This document shows positions 49,723-57,664 of a stretch of DNA of 64,000 nucleotides, one piece after another (within the stretch, counting starts at the first letter, position 1; each line of letters opens with the position of its first letter). The notes under the pieces were generated by a model. That model was given only the letters and a program-made list of their open reading frames with translations, searched no databases and was not told the DNA's origin. The DNA comes from Kushneria phyllosphaerae (GTDB lineage Bacteria > Pseudomonadota > Gammaproteobacteria > Pseudomonadales > Halomonadaceae): the NCBI RefSeq assembly GCF_900312995.1, contig NZ_ONZI01000003.1, positions 1-64,000 of the forward strand, in the 5' to 3' direction. The position numbers were made by a program, and so were the translations under genes.

Positions 49723-50471
49723 AGGCGCTACGCAGTCTGTTATTTTATACCGGCTATCTGATGGCCATTCTCGTCAGCGCGGTTACCCTGGTGCCGCTGG
49801 CATTTTTTCTGCCCCTCAACGCACGCTTTCGAGTATTGAATCTCTATAACCACTTTATCGTGGTCTGGTTCGGGCTCTGTTGTGGCGTGCGCTATCGGGT
49901 TGAGGGGCGTGATCATATTCCGGATGCGCCCTGTGTGTTGCTGTCCAACCATCAAAGCGAGTGGGAGACCCTCTTTCTCCAGACCATCAAGTCGCCCATG
50001 TGTACGGTGCTTAAACAGGAACTGCTGAAGATTCCCGTTTTTGGCTGGGCGCTCAGAATGCTCAGCCCCATTCCTCTGGATCGCTCCAAACCCTCGCGAG
50101 CGCTCAGAATGGTATTGAGTGAGGGCGCCGCCCGTCTTGCTTCCGGGCTTTCCGTGCTGCTGTTCCCTGAAGGCACCCGGGTGCCGCCGGGAGAGCGTCG
50201 TCGCTTCAACAAGAGCGGGATTCACATGGCCTGTCGGGCAGGCGTGCCGATATTGCCGGTAGCCCACAATGCCGGTGAGCACTGGCCGAGCAAAAGCTTT
50301 ATCAAGACCCCCGGGCAGATCAATGTCGTGATTGGAGAGCCCATCGCCACCAGGGGTCGCAGGCCCGATGAGGTGACCCGGGAAGTCGAGCAGTGGATCG
50401 AGGCGCAGCTTTCACGTATTTCAAGCGTACCCAGGCCTGCGGTCGAAGAAGCATCTGCCAGCGCACTGTGA
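49719..50471 (+). CDS. plsC: 1-acyl-sn-glycerol-3-phosphate acyltransferase
   Basis: Adds the second acyl chain to lysophosphatidic acid at the inner membrane. 250 aa, GTG start overlapping the previous gene. One or two N-terminal membrane segments, then motif I NHQSEWE (H-x4-E, where E. coli has H-x4-D), block II around LDRSKPSRALRMV, and motif III LFPEGTRVPPG. A family member with broader acyl acceptors is possible. A strong terminator lies 38 bases downstream. Confidence 0.87.
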   Translation: MKALRSLLFYTGYLMAILVSAVTLVPLAFFLPLNARFRVLNLYNHFIVVWFGLCCGVRYRVEGRDHIPDAPCVLLSNHQSEWETLFLQTIKSPMCTVLKQELLKIPVFGWALRMLSPIPLDRSKPSRALRMVLSEGAARLASGLSVLLFPEGTRVPPGERRRFNKSGIHMACRAGVPILPVAHNAGEHWPSKSFIKTPGQINVVIGEPIATRGRRPDEVTREVEQWIEAQLSRISSVPRPAVEEASASAL

Positions 50472-50508
50472 ATATCGAAGCCCTCGTTATCTGAACTGCC
50501 GTAACATT

Positions 50509-50540
50509 AAAAAGGGCGCCCTCAGGGGCGCCCTTTTTCG
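50509..50540. terminator. bidirectional terminator between plsC and fabB
   Basis: AAAAAGGGCGCCC (50509-50521) pairs with GGGCGCCCTTTTT (50526-50538). It serves both convergent units. Confidence 0.95.
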
Positions 50541-50557
50541 TACCGATGGTGCAGCGA

Positions 50558-51784
50558 TCAGGTCGACTCATCCGTCATGCGCTGAAAGATCAGGCAAGCA
50601 TTGGTGCCGCCAAACCCGAAGCTGTTGGACAGCACTCGGTCAAGGCGTACACCGTCACGACGACTGGTCACGATGTCCAGGTCACTGGCCTGCGGATCGA
50701 CTTCATCAATATTGGCTGACGCGCAGATGAAATCGTTTTGCATCATGAGAAGCGAGTAGATGGCTTCCTGTGCACCGGTCGCCCCCAGAGAGTGTCCTGT
50801 CAGCGACTTGGTCGAGGAGATTGCGGGCACCCTGTCACCAAAGACGTCACGCAGGGCCTTGATCTCACACATATCGCCGACCGGCGTCGAGGTGCCATGC
50901 GTGTTGATATAGTCAATGTCACCCTTGACGGTCGACATTGCCTGCTGCATGCAGCGAGCGCCGCCTTCACCGGAGGGCGCGACCATGTCATGGCCATCGG
51001 AATTGGCGCCGTAGCCTACAACCTCGGCATAAATTTTGGCGCCACGGGCTTTGGCATGCTCGAGTTCTTCCAGAACCAGCATGGCACCGCCACCGGCGAT
51101 GACGAAGCCGTCACGGGCAGTGTCATAGGCGCGAGAAGCCTTTTCAGGGCAGTCGTTATAGCTGGTGGACAGCGCGCCCATGGCATCGAACAGACACGAC
51201 AGGGTCCAGTGCTCTTCCTCACCACCGCCGGCAAAGACGACATCCTGCTTGCCCAGCTGAATCTGCTCGACAGCGCTGCCGATACAGTGCGCCGAAGTCG
51301 CGCAGGCAGAAGAGATGGAGTAGTTGATGCCCTTGATGCCAAAGGGGGTGGCCAGACATGCCGATACGGTGCTGCCCATGGTGCGGGTGACCCGATAGGG
51401 CCCGACCCGGCGTAGCCCCTTTTCACGCAGGATATCGGCGGCTTCAACCTGATTGGCAGAAGACGCGCCGCCCGAACCTGCAATCAGGCCGGTGCGCACA
51501 TTCGACACGTCTTCAGGAGCAAGCCCGGAATCCTCGATGGCCTGCTGCATGGAGACATAGGCGTAGGCGGCCGCATCCCCCATGAAGCGGCGCTGCTTGC
51601 GATCGACCAGAGCATCCAGGTCGATGTCGACAACACCGGCAACATGGCTTCGCATTCCGCGCTCGACATACTCTTCGCGAAAGCGAATGCCGGAACGGCC
51701 TTCCTTCAGGGATTGAAGTACCTGATGCTGATCGTTGCCCAGGCAGGAGACAATGCCCAGGCCAGTGACTACCACTCGTCGCAT
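50558..51784 (-). CDS. fabB: 3-oxoacyl-[acyl-carrier-protein] synthase I
   Basis: Elongating condensing enzyme needed for unsaturated fatty acids. 408 aa (E. coli 406). Catalytic cysteine in [12 protein letters not shown] (about 163), histidines in [11 protein letters not shown] and [13 protein letters not shown] 51784 gives [14 protein letters not shown] with GGGAGG upstream; the frame is open 33 codons further but that part is the spacer and the end of fabA. It lies 13 bases after fabA, forming the classic fabAB operon of gammaproteobacteria. Confidence 0.97.
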   Translation of the reverse strand: MRRVVVTGLGIVSCLGNDQHQVLQSLKEGRSGIRFREEYVERGMRSHVAGVVDIDLDALVDRKQRRFMGDAAAYAYVSMQQAIEDSGLAPEDVSNVRTGLIAGSGGASSANQVEAADILREKGLRRVGPYRVTRTMGSTVSACLATPFGIKGINYSISSACATSAHCIGSAVEQIQLGKQDVVFAGGGEEEHWTLSCLFDAMGALSTSYNDCPEKASRAYDTARDGFVIAGGGAMLVLEELEHAKARGAKIYAEVVGYGANSDGHDMVAPSGEGGARCMQQAMSTVKGDIDYINTHGTSTPVGDMCEIKALRDVFGDRVPAISSTKSLTGHSLGATGAQEAIYSLLMMQNDFICASANIDEVDPQASDLDIVTSRRDGVRLDRVLSNSFGFGGTNACLIFQRMTDEST

Positions 51785-51797
51785 GGGAGCCTCCCCA

Positions 51798-52319
51798 TCA
51801 GAAATTCGCAGTGGAGGTGAACAGGCCAACGCGCAGGTCGTTGGCTTCGTAAATATCGCGGCCATCCACGGACAGGACGCCATCGGCGATGCCCAGGATC
51901 AAGCGCCGCGTGATCACCCGCTTGATATGAATATGATAGGTAACCTTCTCGGCATCCGGAAGGATCTGTCCGGAGAACTTGACCTCGCCACAGCCAAGAG
52001 CGCGGCCGCGGCCGGGATTGCCCAGCCAGCCCAGATGGAAACCTACCAGCTGCCACATGGCGTCAAGGCCCAGGCAGCCGGGCATGACAGGATCGCCCGG
52101 GAAGTGACACTGGAAAAACCAGAGGTCAGGGCTAATGTCCAGCTCAGCGATCAGCTCGCCCTTGCCGTATTTGCCACCCGCTTCCTGAATGTTGGTGATG
52201 CGATCCAGCATCAGCATGTTCGGTGCCGGCAGCTGTGCATTTCCAGGGCCGAAAAGCTCACCCTGACTGCATGCAAGCAGCTGATCACGGTTAAAGGAGT
52301 GTTGCGTGGTCACTGACAT
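51798..52319 (-). CDS. fabA: 3-hydroxydecanoyl-ACP dehydratase/isomerase
   Basis: Dehydrates 3-hydroxydecanoyl-ACP and isomerises the product to cis-3-decenoyl-ACP, the entry to unsaturated fatty acids. 173 aa (E. coli 172). Active-site histidine in [11 protein letters not shown] (about 71) and aspartate in GLDAMWQL (about 85). First gene of fabAB. Control by a FabR/DesT-type repressor is known in relatives, but I did not identify an operator in the 124-base upstream gap. Confidence 0.97.
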   Translation of the reverse strand: MSVTTQHSFNRDQLLACSQGELFGPGNAQLPAPNMLMLDRITNIQEAGGKYGKGELIAELDISPDLWFFQCHFPGDPVMPGCLGLDAMWQLVGFHLGWLGNPGRGRALGCGEVKFSGQILPDAEKVTYHIHIKRVITRRLILGIADGVLSVDGRDIYEANDLRVGLFTSTANF

Positions 52320-52443
52320 GTTCCGGAAATCAAAGGAATAGGGGCTCCCGGGGGAGCGCGCCTAGTTTACTGATAGAGGTGGCGAAATGCACGCCAGCGC
52401 CTGTAGGCAGGTCTACTGCCCCGGCATCACTCTTCAGCTACGT

Positions 52444-53859
52444 TTAACTTAGTGCCTTGAAGGCGTCCAGCGCTCGTTGACGCGCGACGCGATGATCCAC
52501 CATGGGCACCGGGTAGCCGGTTTGCTTGCAGGTGGCTGCATCAGGCGCATGACGCTTTTTTGCGGCAACGTTTGCCAGTTCGGGTACAAACTCTGCAATA
52601 AATATGCCTTCCGGGTCAAAGCGTCGGGACTGGGTGGTCGGGTTAAAGATGCGAAAATAGGGTGATGCATCTGTCCCCGTAGAGGCTGCCCACTGCCAGC
52701 CACCGTTGTTGGCGCCCAGTTCACCATCCACGAGATGCTGTAGGAAAAACGCTTCGCCGCGTCGCCAGTCTATCAGCAGATGTTTGCTGAGAAACATGGC
52801 AGTTACCATTCGCAGACGATTATGCATCCAGCCGGTCGTTGTCAGCTGGCGCATGGCTGCATCCACCAGGGGATAACCGGTGTTGCCGTCGCACCAGCGC
52901 TGAAAGTCTTCATCGCTGTCACGCCAGACCAGAGCCTTCGTGTGCTCCTGGAAGGGCTGGTAGCAGTTGACTCGAGGGAAACCGACCAGCACATGCTGGT
53001 AAAATTCGCGCCAGATGATCTCGCTGATCCAGCTTTGCAGGTTACTGTCCCCGTCGCCCAGATGCCCGCCATTTCTGGCCGCGGCAGCGTTGATACACTG
53101 GCGCCAGGAAATCATGCCCAGCGCCAGCCAGGCCGATAACCCGCTGGTGGCCGTCATGGCCGGAAAGTCGCGCCCATTTTCGTAGTGATGCGCTCTTTTT
53201 TGCAGAAAACGCGCCAGTCGATCCTGCGCAGCCTCCTCGCCGGCAGGCCATTCATCGGCACTGATGACGGCATTGCTGGTATCCGATTCCGGAATGGTGT
53301 CGCCTGCAACATTATCTGGAGCAGTTTGTACTTTTGGGGCATCAAACTGCTGAAGCTGGTTGGCACCGATGTTTTTAAGCCAGCTTTTATAAAAGGGCGT
53401 AAAGACGCTGTAATAACGTCCATCGCCGGTCAAAAGCTCCCCGGGTGTAAAGGCGACCTGGTCGGTATAGCGATGAACGCTCAGATCGTTTTGATGCAAC
53501 TGCTCGCTGACCTGTCGATCGCGACGTCGCTCGTTGAGGCCATATTCATCGTTGAAGTGCACAGCCTCACAGTTGAGGGCCTGTGCCAGCTCAAGGAGTT
53601 GCGCGGGCAGGGCGTCAAAGTGCTCGGCACTGATGATTTTCAAGGGGATATTGAGGCTGTCCAGATGCTTTGAGAGCACCTCGACTCCGCGTTGCCAGAA
53701 AGCGAGCTTGTTGTCACCATGCCCATGTTGTCGCCACTGCTGCGGCGTCCAGAACACTACGCCGATCACGGGTCCACGCTGCGCTGCATGGTGAAGGGCG
53801 GTATTGTCTTCACATCTCAGGTCGGTTCTAAACCAGACCAGCTGGCGCTTGCTACCCAT
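52444..53859 (-). CDS. phrB: deoxyribodipyrimidine photolyase (CPD class I)
   Basis: Uses blue light and FADH- to split UV-induced pyrimidine dimers. 471 aa (E. coli 472). N-terminal antenna domain starts QLVWFRTDLRCEDNTALHHA. The FAD domain contains ARLLSALGMISW-like packing and GTDASPYFRIFNPTTQSRRF, where the flavin and dimer are bound. A tryptophan-rich electron-transfer path is plausible. AAAGGAACC precedes the ATG. It follows the MerR gene after 67 bases in the same direction, with a hairpin between. Confidence 0.95.
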   Translation of the reverse strand: MGSKRQLVWFRTDLRCEDNTALHHAAQRGPVIGVVFWTPQQWRQHGHGDNKLAFWQRGVEVLSKHLDSLNIPLKIISAEHFDALPAQLLELAQALNCEAVHFNDEYGLNERRRDRQVSEQLHQNDLSVHRYTDQVAFTPGELLTGDGRYYSVFTPFYKSWLKNIGANQLQQFDAPKVQTAPDNVAGDTIPESDTSNAVISADEWPAGEEAAQDRLARFLQKRAHHYENGRDFPAMTATSGLSAWLALGMISWRQCINAAAARNGGHLGDGDSNLQSWISEIIWREFYQHVLVGFPRVNCYQPFQEHTKALVWRDSDEDFQRWCDGNTGYPLVDAAMRQLTTTGWMHNRLRMVTAMFLSKHLLIDWRRGEAFFLQHLVDGELGANNGGWQWAASTGTDASPYFRIFNPTTQSRRFDPEGIFIAEFVPELANVAAKKRHAPDAATCKQTGYPVPMVDHRVARQRALDAFKALS

Positions 53860-53881
53860 TTACCGGTTCCTTTCGCAAGCA

Positions 53882-53899
53882 ACCCGCCGTAAGGCGGGT
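53882..53899 (-). repeat. hairpin between merR-like gene and phrB
   Basis: ACCCGCC-TTAC-GGCGGGT on the minus strand, 7-bp perfect stem, followed by TGCTTGCG rather than a T-run. It is probably an attenuating or stabilising element within the merR-phrB transcript. Confidence 0.5.
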
Positions 53900-53926
53900 C
53901 GCAGTCAATCCAAAAGATTTTCGATA

Positions 53927-54877
53927 TCAGCCATGACGAGCAGTGGCCAGTCTCAGCTGGGCAATCGCTCGAGCCGGGTCGCTGTCCAGTGCGCTCAGGT
54001 TTTCATCATCCGTCTCACGCAGCTGCCGTGTAATGGAGCCTGCAACACGAATGGGCAGGATGCCCTGATAGGACGCTTGTGAAAGCTCGCGACGAAGCCC
54101 TTCGATATCGGCTTTCATGGCGCCTGAAAGGACGATGGTTCTGGCATTCTTTCGTCGAGCTGCCTCGATAAGCTCGCCTATGGGAACGGCGCCATCGAAC
54201 AGGGTAATGTAGAAACCGGCACTGCTGACAGTGAAGGCAAATAGAAGCTGCCAGAGTGCACCGCAGCCTCCCGGAAGATAACTCATCAGGATGCGGGGTT
54301 CGGTATTTTCATGGTTGCCATGATAAAGCCGCAGGCCCAGCCGGGTTCTTAAAAATGATTCCAGAAAGCATCGCTGTGCCATGGGCGTGGCATGATCTGC
54401 CCAGTCTTTCTCAAGACGCTCTACAACAGGTTGCCAGAGCCGCGCGATGGCGGTGTTGACCGGATAAAGCCCCATGCTTCGAGTAAAAAGGGTTTCGAGG
54501 CGGCTGGTATCAAATTCGGCAACGGCGTCAATGACTTCAAGGCGTTGGCCTTCCCAGTCATGATCCGATGATGCTTCTCCGGTGGGCGATATCTGGTCGC
54601 CATCGTTCGACGCTTGAGTATCGTTGGAAGCCTGATCCAGCAGTTCACCTACCTGACTGACCGGGACGCCCCGATTAAGCCATTGCAGGATGCGCTCGAC
54701 CCGCTCGATGTCTTCGCGAGCATAAAGTCGATGCCCTTTTGGGGTACGTCTTGGCTGGATCAGTCCGTAACGGCGCTCCCATGCACGCAGCGTTACCGAG
54801 TTGACGCCGGTCAGGCGCGACACCTCTCTTATGGGATAGAGCGGTCCGCCGACAGCATTTGCCACTTTCTCAGTCAT
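53927..54877 (-). CDS. MerR-family regulator with degenerate cobalamin-binding-type sensor domain
   Basis: Predicted transcription regulator next to photolyase, of the CarH/LitR/BluR/MlrA architecture. 316 aa: MerR helix-turn-helix at 13-80 (YPIREVSRLTGVNSVTLRAW, ERRYGLIQPRRTPKGHRLY), a polar linker (82-110), then a four-helix plus Rossmann-like domain (110-290). In CarH the cobalamin is held by W-x9-EH and E-x-H-x-x-G. Here W159 is present, but the EH pair is R169-C170 and the second motif reads GGCGALW, so B12 binding is unlikely. BluR of E. coli likewise lacks B12. A light, flavin-partner or tetrapyrrole-related signal is inferred. The leader upstream is strongly structured. Confidence 0.82.
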   Translation of the reverse strand: MTEKVANAVGGPLYPIREVSRLTGVNSVTLRAWERRYGLIQPRRTPKGHRLYAREDIERVERILQWLNRGVPVSQVGELLDQASNDTQASNDGDQISPTGEASSDHDWEGQRLEVIDAVAEFDTSRLETLFTRSMGLYPVNTAIARLWQPVVERLEKDWADHATPMAQRCFLESFLRTRLGLRLYHGNHENTEPRILMSYLPGGCGALWQLLFAFTVSSAGFYITLFDGAVPIGELIEAARRKNARTIVLSGAMKADIEGLRRELSQASYQGILPIRVAGSITRQLRETDDENLSALDSDPARAIAQLRLATARHG

Positions 54878-54898
54878 GGTAAAGAGAGCCTCCTTCGC

Positions 54899-54944
54899 CG
54901 TTCCTGCTAACAGGAACGTGGATGACCCTGAAGGTATCCACGTT
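54899..54944 (-). promoter_or_regulatory. two mutually exclusive hairpins in the merR leader
   Basis: Perfect arms AACGTGGAT (54915-54923) and ATCCACGTT (54936-54944) form one hairpin with a 12-base loop. CGTTCCTG (54899-54906) and CAGGAACG (54911-54918) form another with a 4-base loop. They share bases 54915-54918, so both cannot form fully at once. The second ends 21 bases before the ATG, next to the ribosome site GGAGG. A switch-like role is inferred only from the pairing. Confidence 0.5.
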
Positions 54945-54958
54945 GCGAAAATGAGCTA

Positions 54959-54999
54959 TTCGACCTGCATGCATGATGGCGTTGGCCATCATGGTCGAA
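54959..54999 (-). repeat. long hairpin upstream of the merR leader
   Basis: CATGATGGC (54972-54980) and GCCATCATG (54985-54993) pair perfectly around GTTG; TTCGAC (54959-54964) and GTCGAA (54994-54999) extend the stem past a 7-base bulge. There is no T-run on the minus strand. It may mark the end of the cbiX transcript or be part of the merR control region. Confidence 0.55.
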
Positions 55000-55051
55000 C
55001 AAATAAATTTAACCTGTGTATGGCGAGAGTGTAGCAGTATTTGCACAGATG

Positions 55052-55078
55052 TTGTACGCCAAACTTTATTCTGTACAA
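55052..55078. promoter_or_regulatory. palindromic operator candidate TTGTAC-N15-GTACAA
   Basis: TTGTAC (55052-55057) and GTACAA (55073-55078) are perfect inverted half-sites about 175 bases upstream of the merR-like gene, overlapping the 3' end of cbiX. TGTACA-like half-sites are known operators of LitR/CarH-type MerR regulators. A related pair occurs in the divergent promoter at 56605-56624. Confidence 0.5.
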
Positions 55079-55449
55079 GTGCTGTCACGCTGGTTTTCGG
55101 CCACGATCGAGACCACGACATCTGCAAACGACGGATGCTGACCCACCGGATCCAGAAGCGTCAGCGAAAGCTCGGGGTGCTCCTTTCGCAGGGCGTCCAG
55201 CTGTCCCGGCACGTCCTCGCGCAGGTGGCGTCCGGCGGCAAAAAAGAGCGGCAGGATATCGATGGTGTTAAACCCCTCGGCATGCAGCTCTGCTACCACG
55301 TTTTCGATCAGCGGGTCGCAGAGTTCCATATAGGCCAGTCGAACCGGCGTCGTCATGCGCGCCTTGAGGCGCTGTTCCAGCGTTTCAAAAGGTGCCTGCC
55401 AGCGGCTGTCCGTGGAGCCATGGGCCAGTACGATCAGTGCAGTTGTCAT
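55066..55449 (-). CDS. cbiX: short CbiX/SirB-type sirohydrochlorin chelatase-like protein
   Basis: The short CbiX form inserts Co2+ (or Fe2+, Ni2+) into sirohydrochlorin or similar tetrapyrroles, acting as a homodimer. 127 aa. Metal-binding histidines are in LAHGSTDSRW (H10) and FFAAGRHLREDVP (near residue 75). No cobalamin synthesis genes are nearby. Its position between a light-type regulator and an FAD oxidase is what suggests a link to tetrapyrrole or light stress (inference). It follows the FAD oxidase gene by 82 bases on the same strand. Confidence 0.85.
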   Translation of the reverse strand: MTTALIVLAHGSTDSRWQAPFETLEQRLKARMTTPVRLAYMELCDPLIENVVAELHAEGFNTIDILPLFFAAGRHLREDVPGQLDALRKEHPELSLTLLDPVGQHPSFADVVVSIVAENQRDSTCTE

Positions 55450-55531
55450 GTCAGTATCATTCCTGAATCAGCAAAATATTGAAGGGGCCGGCCACGCGAG
55501 TGGCGGGCGCCTCTATGGGTGGCAGACGCCT

Positions 55532-56533
55532 TTATAAATGGAAAAGCGCCTGCGCCAGCCGGTGACCCGATTGCCAGGCCGCCTCGACGCGGCCATCGAT
55601 GCACCAGTCTCCGCAAAGTGATAACCCCTTTGCCATGTCGACAAGATAGCCAGCAGTGTCTTGTGCTGGCTGGCGAGGCTGGGCATATCGCCACCTATGG
55701 ACGCCTCGGGCCCTGATGGCCGGAAGCGGCGCGGGATAAAAGTCCCGAAAGGCCTCGATCATGTCATCCGCTACCCGGTCGGGGTCGGCTTCGAGGTGTC
55801 TGTCAGACCAGTCATCATTGGCCAGAAGCGTGATGCGTTCACCTTCATGCTGCCCGGGACGGGTCTGATTGCGTGCGGCCCAGCGCAGCACTGGTGATGT
55901 CTCCAGAAAAACGCCCTGCCAGGCATCGATGCCTTCCGGCATGGTCAGAGTGTCCCCGAACCGCACCCAGGTACTCCAGCAGGAAGACATGTCGGGCAGA
56001 GGCAGCAGTGATGTCGCGACCCCGTCCAGAAGCAGCGTCGCCTGAGGGGCAGGAATGGCCACGATGACATGATCAAACCCTGACCAGAGCCGGCCATTCT
56101 GATCCTCCAGTGTCCAGCTCGAATCTGTGCGCGTCATCGAGGTGATGCGGACCTGCTGATGGATGTTCAGCGATTCGGCCAGCGCATCGGTCAGGGCTGC
56201 CATGGAGGGCACCCCTGAATATCTGGGATGCTCGGGGCGCTGTGATTGCCATTGGCCGCCGACATGACGGGTCATGATGCCCGGCCACCGCGCCACAACC
56301 CCCTGCGTCTCAAAGTTCGTGATGAGCTTCAAAAAGTCCGGGTCACGAACCGTGAAATACTGGGCGCCAAGATCGAACAGACCATGCGCGTTGTGCCGCG
56401 ATGACATCCGCCCGCCGGGGCGGCGGCCCTTGTCAAAAATTTGTACATTTCTTCCCGCCTGCTGCAGTGCGCGTGCAGCAGCCAGCCCGGCCATGCCGGC
56501 GCCGACGACGGCTATATTGTGCAAGAAGTCCAC
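55532..56533 (-). CDS. FAD-dependent amine oxidase-like protein
   Basis: NAD(P)/FAD-binding oxidoreductase of the amine-oxidase fold, related to proteins often encoded beside photolyase in Pseudomonas and Halomonas; the substrate is unknown. The Rossmann motif AVVGAGMAGLAAARAL is at the N terminus, followed by FDKGRRPGGRMSSRH (the RxGGR flavin motif) and a C-terminal LSLCGDWCIDGRVEAAWQSG, which binds flavin. A GTG at 56533 has GAGG 5 bases upstream and gives 333 aa; an ATG at 56572 would add 13 residues but has no ribosome site. It diverges from the TIGR01777 gene. Confidence 0.82.
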   Translation of the reverse strand: MDFLHNIAVVGAGMAGLAAARALQQAGRNVQIFDKGRRPGGRMSSRHNAHGLFDLGAQYFTVRDPDFLKLITNFETQGVVARWPGIMTRHVGGQWQSQRPEHPRYSGVPSMAALTDALAESLNIHQQVRITSMTRTDSSWTLEDQNGRLWSGFDHVIVAIPAPQATLLLDGVATSLLPLPDMSSCWSTWVRFGDTLTMPEGIDAWQGVFLETSPVLRWAARNQTRPGQHEGERITLLANDDWSDRHLEADPDRVADDMIEAFRDFYPAPLPAIRARGVHRWRYAQPRQPAQDTAGYLVDMAKGLSLCGDWCIDGRVEAAWQSGHRLAQALFHL

Positions 56534-56604
56534 GAAAGCCTCAAACTGTCTGAAGGGGAAAGGCCCCGACATCTGCGGGGTGCTGGGCGCTGTCCGGATA
56601 AATC

Positions 56605-56624
56605 TTGTACGTTATATGTACCAA
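56605..56624. promoter_or_regulatory. second TTGTAC/GTAC inverted site in a divergent promoter
   Basis: TTGTAC (56605-56610) and GTACCAA (56618-56624) face each other with a 7-base gap, between the FAD oxidase gene and the TIGR01777 gene. TTGACG (56632-56637) just beyond could be a -35 for the rightward gene. The half-sites match those near merR, so one regulator may act on both. Confidence 0.45.
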
Positions 56625-56727
56625 AAGGGCGTTGACGTTAAAAACGGTTCTCTACAGATTTTGCAAAATAACCAACGGCCATGGCGAATTCCTGCAATGG
56701 TCATGTGCCGGATCAGGGGAGAGTGAC

Positions 56728-57630
56728 GTGAATATAGTAATCACCGGAGCAACCGGTTTTGTCGGGCAGGCGCTGTGTCAGTACTGGCATGAACAGGGCC
56801 ATACGCTGATGGTCGTTTCTCGTCAGCCGGACAAGGCGCACGCCACCATTGGTGTGCCGGTCATGGCCCGCGCCGCGGCAGTTGATTTTGTTGATCAGTC
56901 AGTGGATGCGATCGTTAATCTGGCCGGTGAACCAATTTTCAATCGTCGCTGGAGCGAGGACCAGAAGAAAAAGCTGATCGCTTCACGCCTCAAGGCCACT
57001 CGGGATGTGGGCGAGCTGTGTCAGCGACTGGAGCAGCCACCAAAGCGACTGATTTCGGGCTCGGCAATGGGCTACTACGGTGATCAGGGCAGTCGTGAGG
57101 TGACCGAGCAGACCCCGCCTCATGATGAATTTGCCCATCGGCTCTGTCGCGAGTGGGAGGAAGCCGCCCAGCAACTGGCCACGGATCAGATGCAGGTGGC
57201 CTGTATCCGAATCGGCCTGGTGCTGGACCGCGATGGCGGCATGCTCAAGCCCATGCGGCCCATGTTCCGCCTGGGGGTAGGCGGTCGGCTCGGAAAAGGA
57301 CAGCAATACATGCCCTGGGTTCATCGCCATGATCTCGTGCGCATCATCGACTTTTTGCTCAATCATGAGGAGATTCAGGGCGCCTGGAATGCCGGTGCGC
57401 CAGCGCCTGTCACCAACGCGGAATTTACCCGCACGCTGGCGGCCAGCCTGAATCGGCCGGCGCCCTTTGTCATGCCGGGGCGCGTGGTATCGCTGGCATT
57501 GGGGGAGATGTCGCAGCTATTGCTGACCGGCGCCCGCATGCTGCCGGCCAGGCTTGAAGCTGCCGGGTTCCGCTTTGAATACCCCACCCTTGAAAAGGCG
57601 CTGACCACCATCGAACATCGCGCCGCCTGA
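56728..57630 (+). CDS. TIGR01777 family NAD-dependent epimerase/dehydratase-like protein (YfcH-like)
   Basis: Atypical SDR-fold oxidoreductase; E. coli YfcH is the nearest named relative and its reaction is unknown. 300 aa from a GTG at 56728 with GGGGAGAG upstream; the frame is open 41 codons further, but that part is promoter sequence. The N-terminal NAD motif is VITGATGFVGQAL, the middle has GSAMGYYGDQGSREVTE, and the C-terminal DUF1731 segment contains FVMPGRVVSLALGEMSQLLL. It diverges from the FAD oxidase. Confidence 0.9.
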   Translation: MNIVITGATGFVGQALCQYWHEQGHTLMVVSRQPDKAHATIGVPVMARAAAVDFVDQSVDAIVNLAGEPIFNRRWSEDQKKKLIASRLKATRDVGELCQRLEQPPKRLISGSAMGYYGDQGSREVTEQTPPHDEFAHRLCREWEEAAQQLATDQMQVACIRIGLVLDRDGGMLKPMRPMFRLGVGGRLGKGQQYMPWVHRHDLVRIIDFLLNHEEIQGAWNAGAPAPVTNAEFTRTLAASLNRPAPFVMPGRVVSLALGEMSQLLLTGARMLPARLEAAGFRFEYPTLEKALTTIEHRAA

Positions 57631-57664
57631 GCGGCGCGACATGACCGTTTGACCGGCGGCCCGC

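Noticed and set aside
56441..56450. A third TTGTACA half-site inside the FAD oxidase gene
   Set aside because: It is a single half-site within coding sequence for a conserved segment, so coincidence is the simpler explanation.
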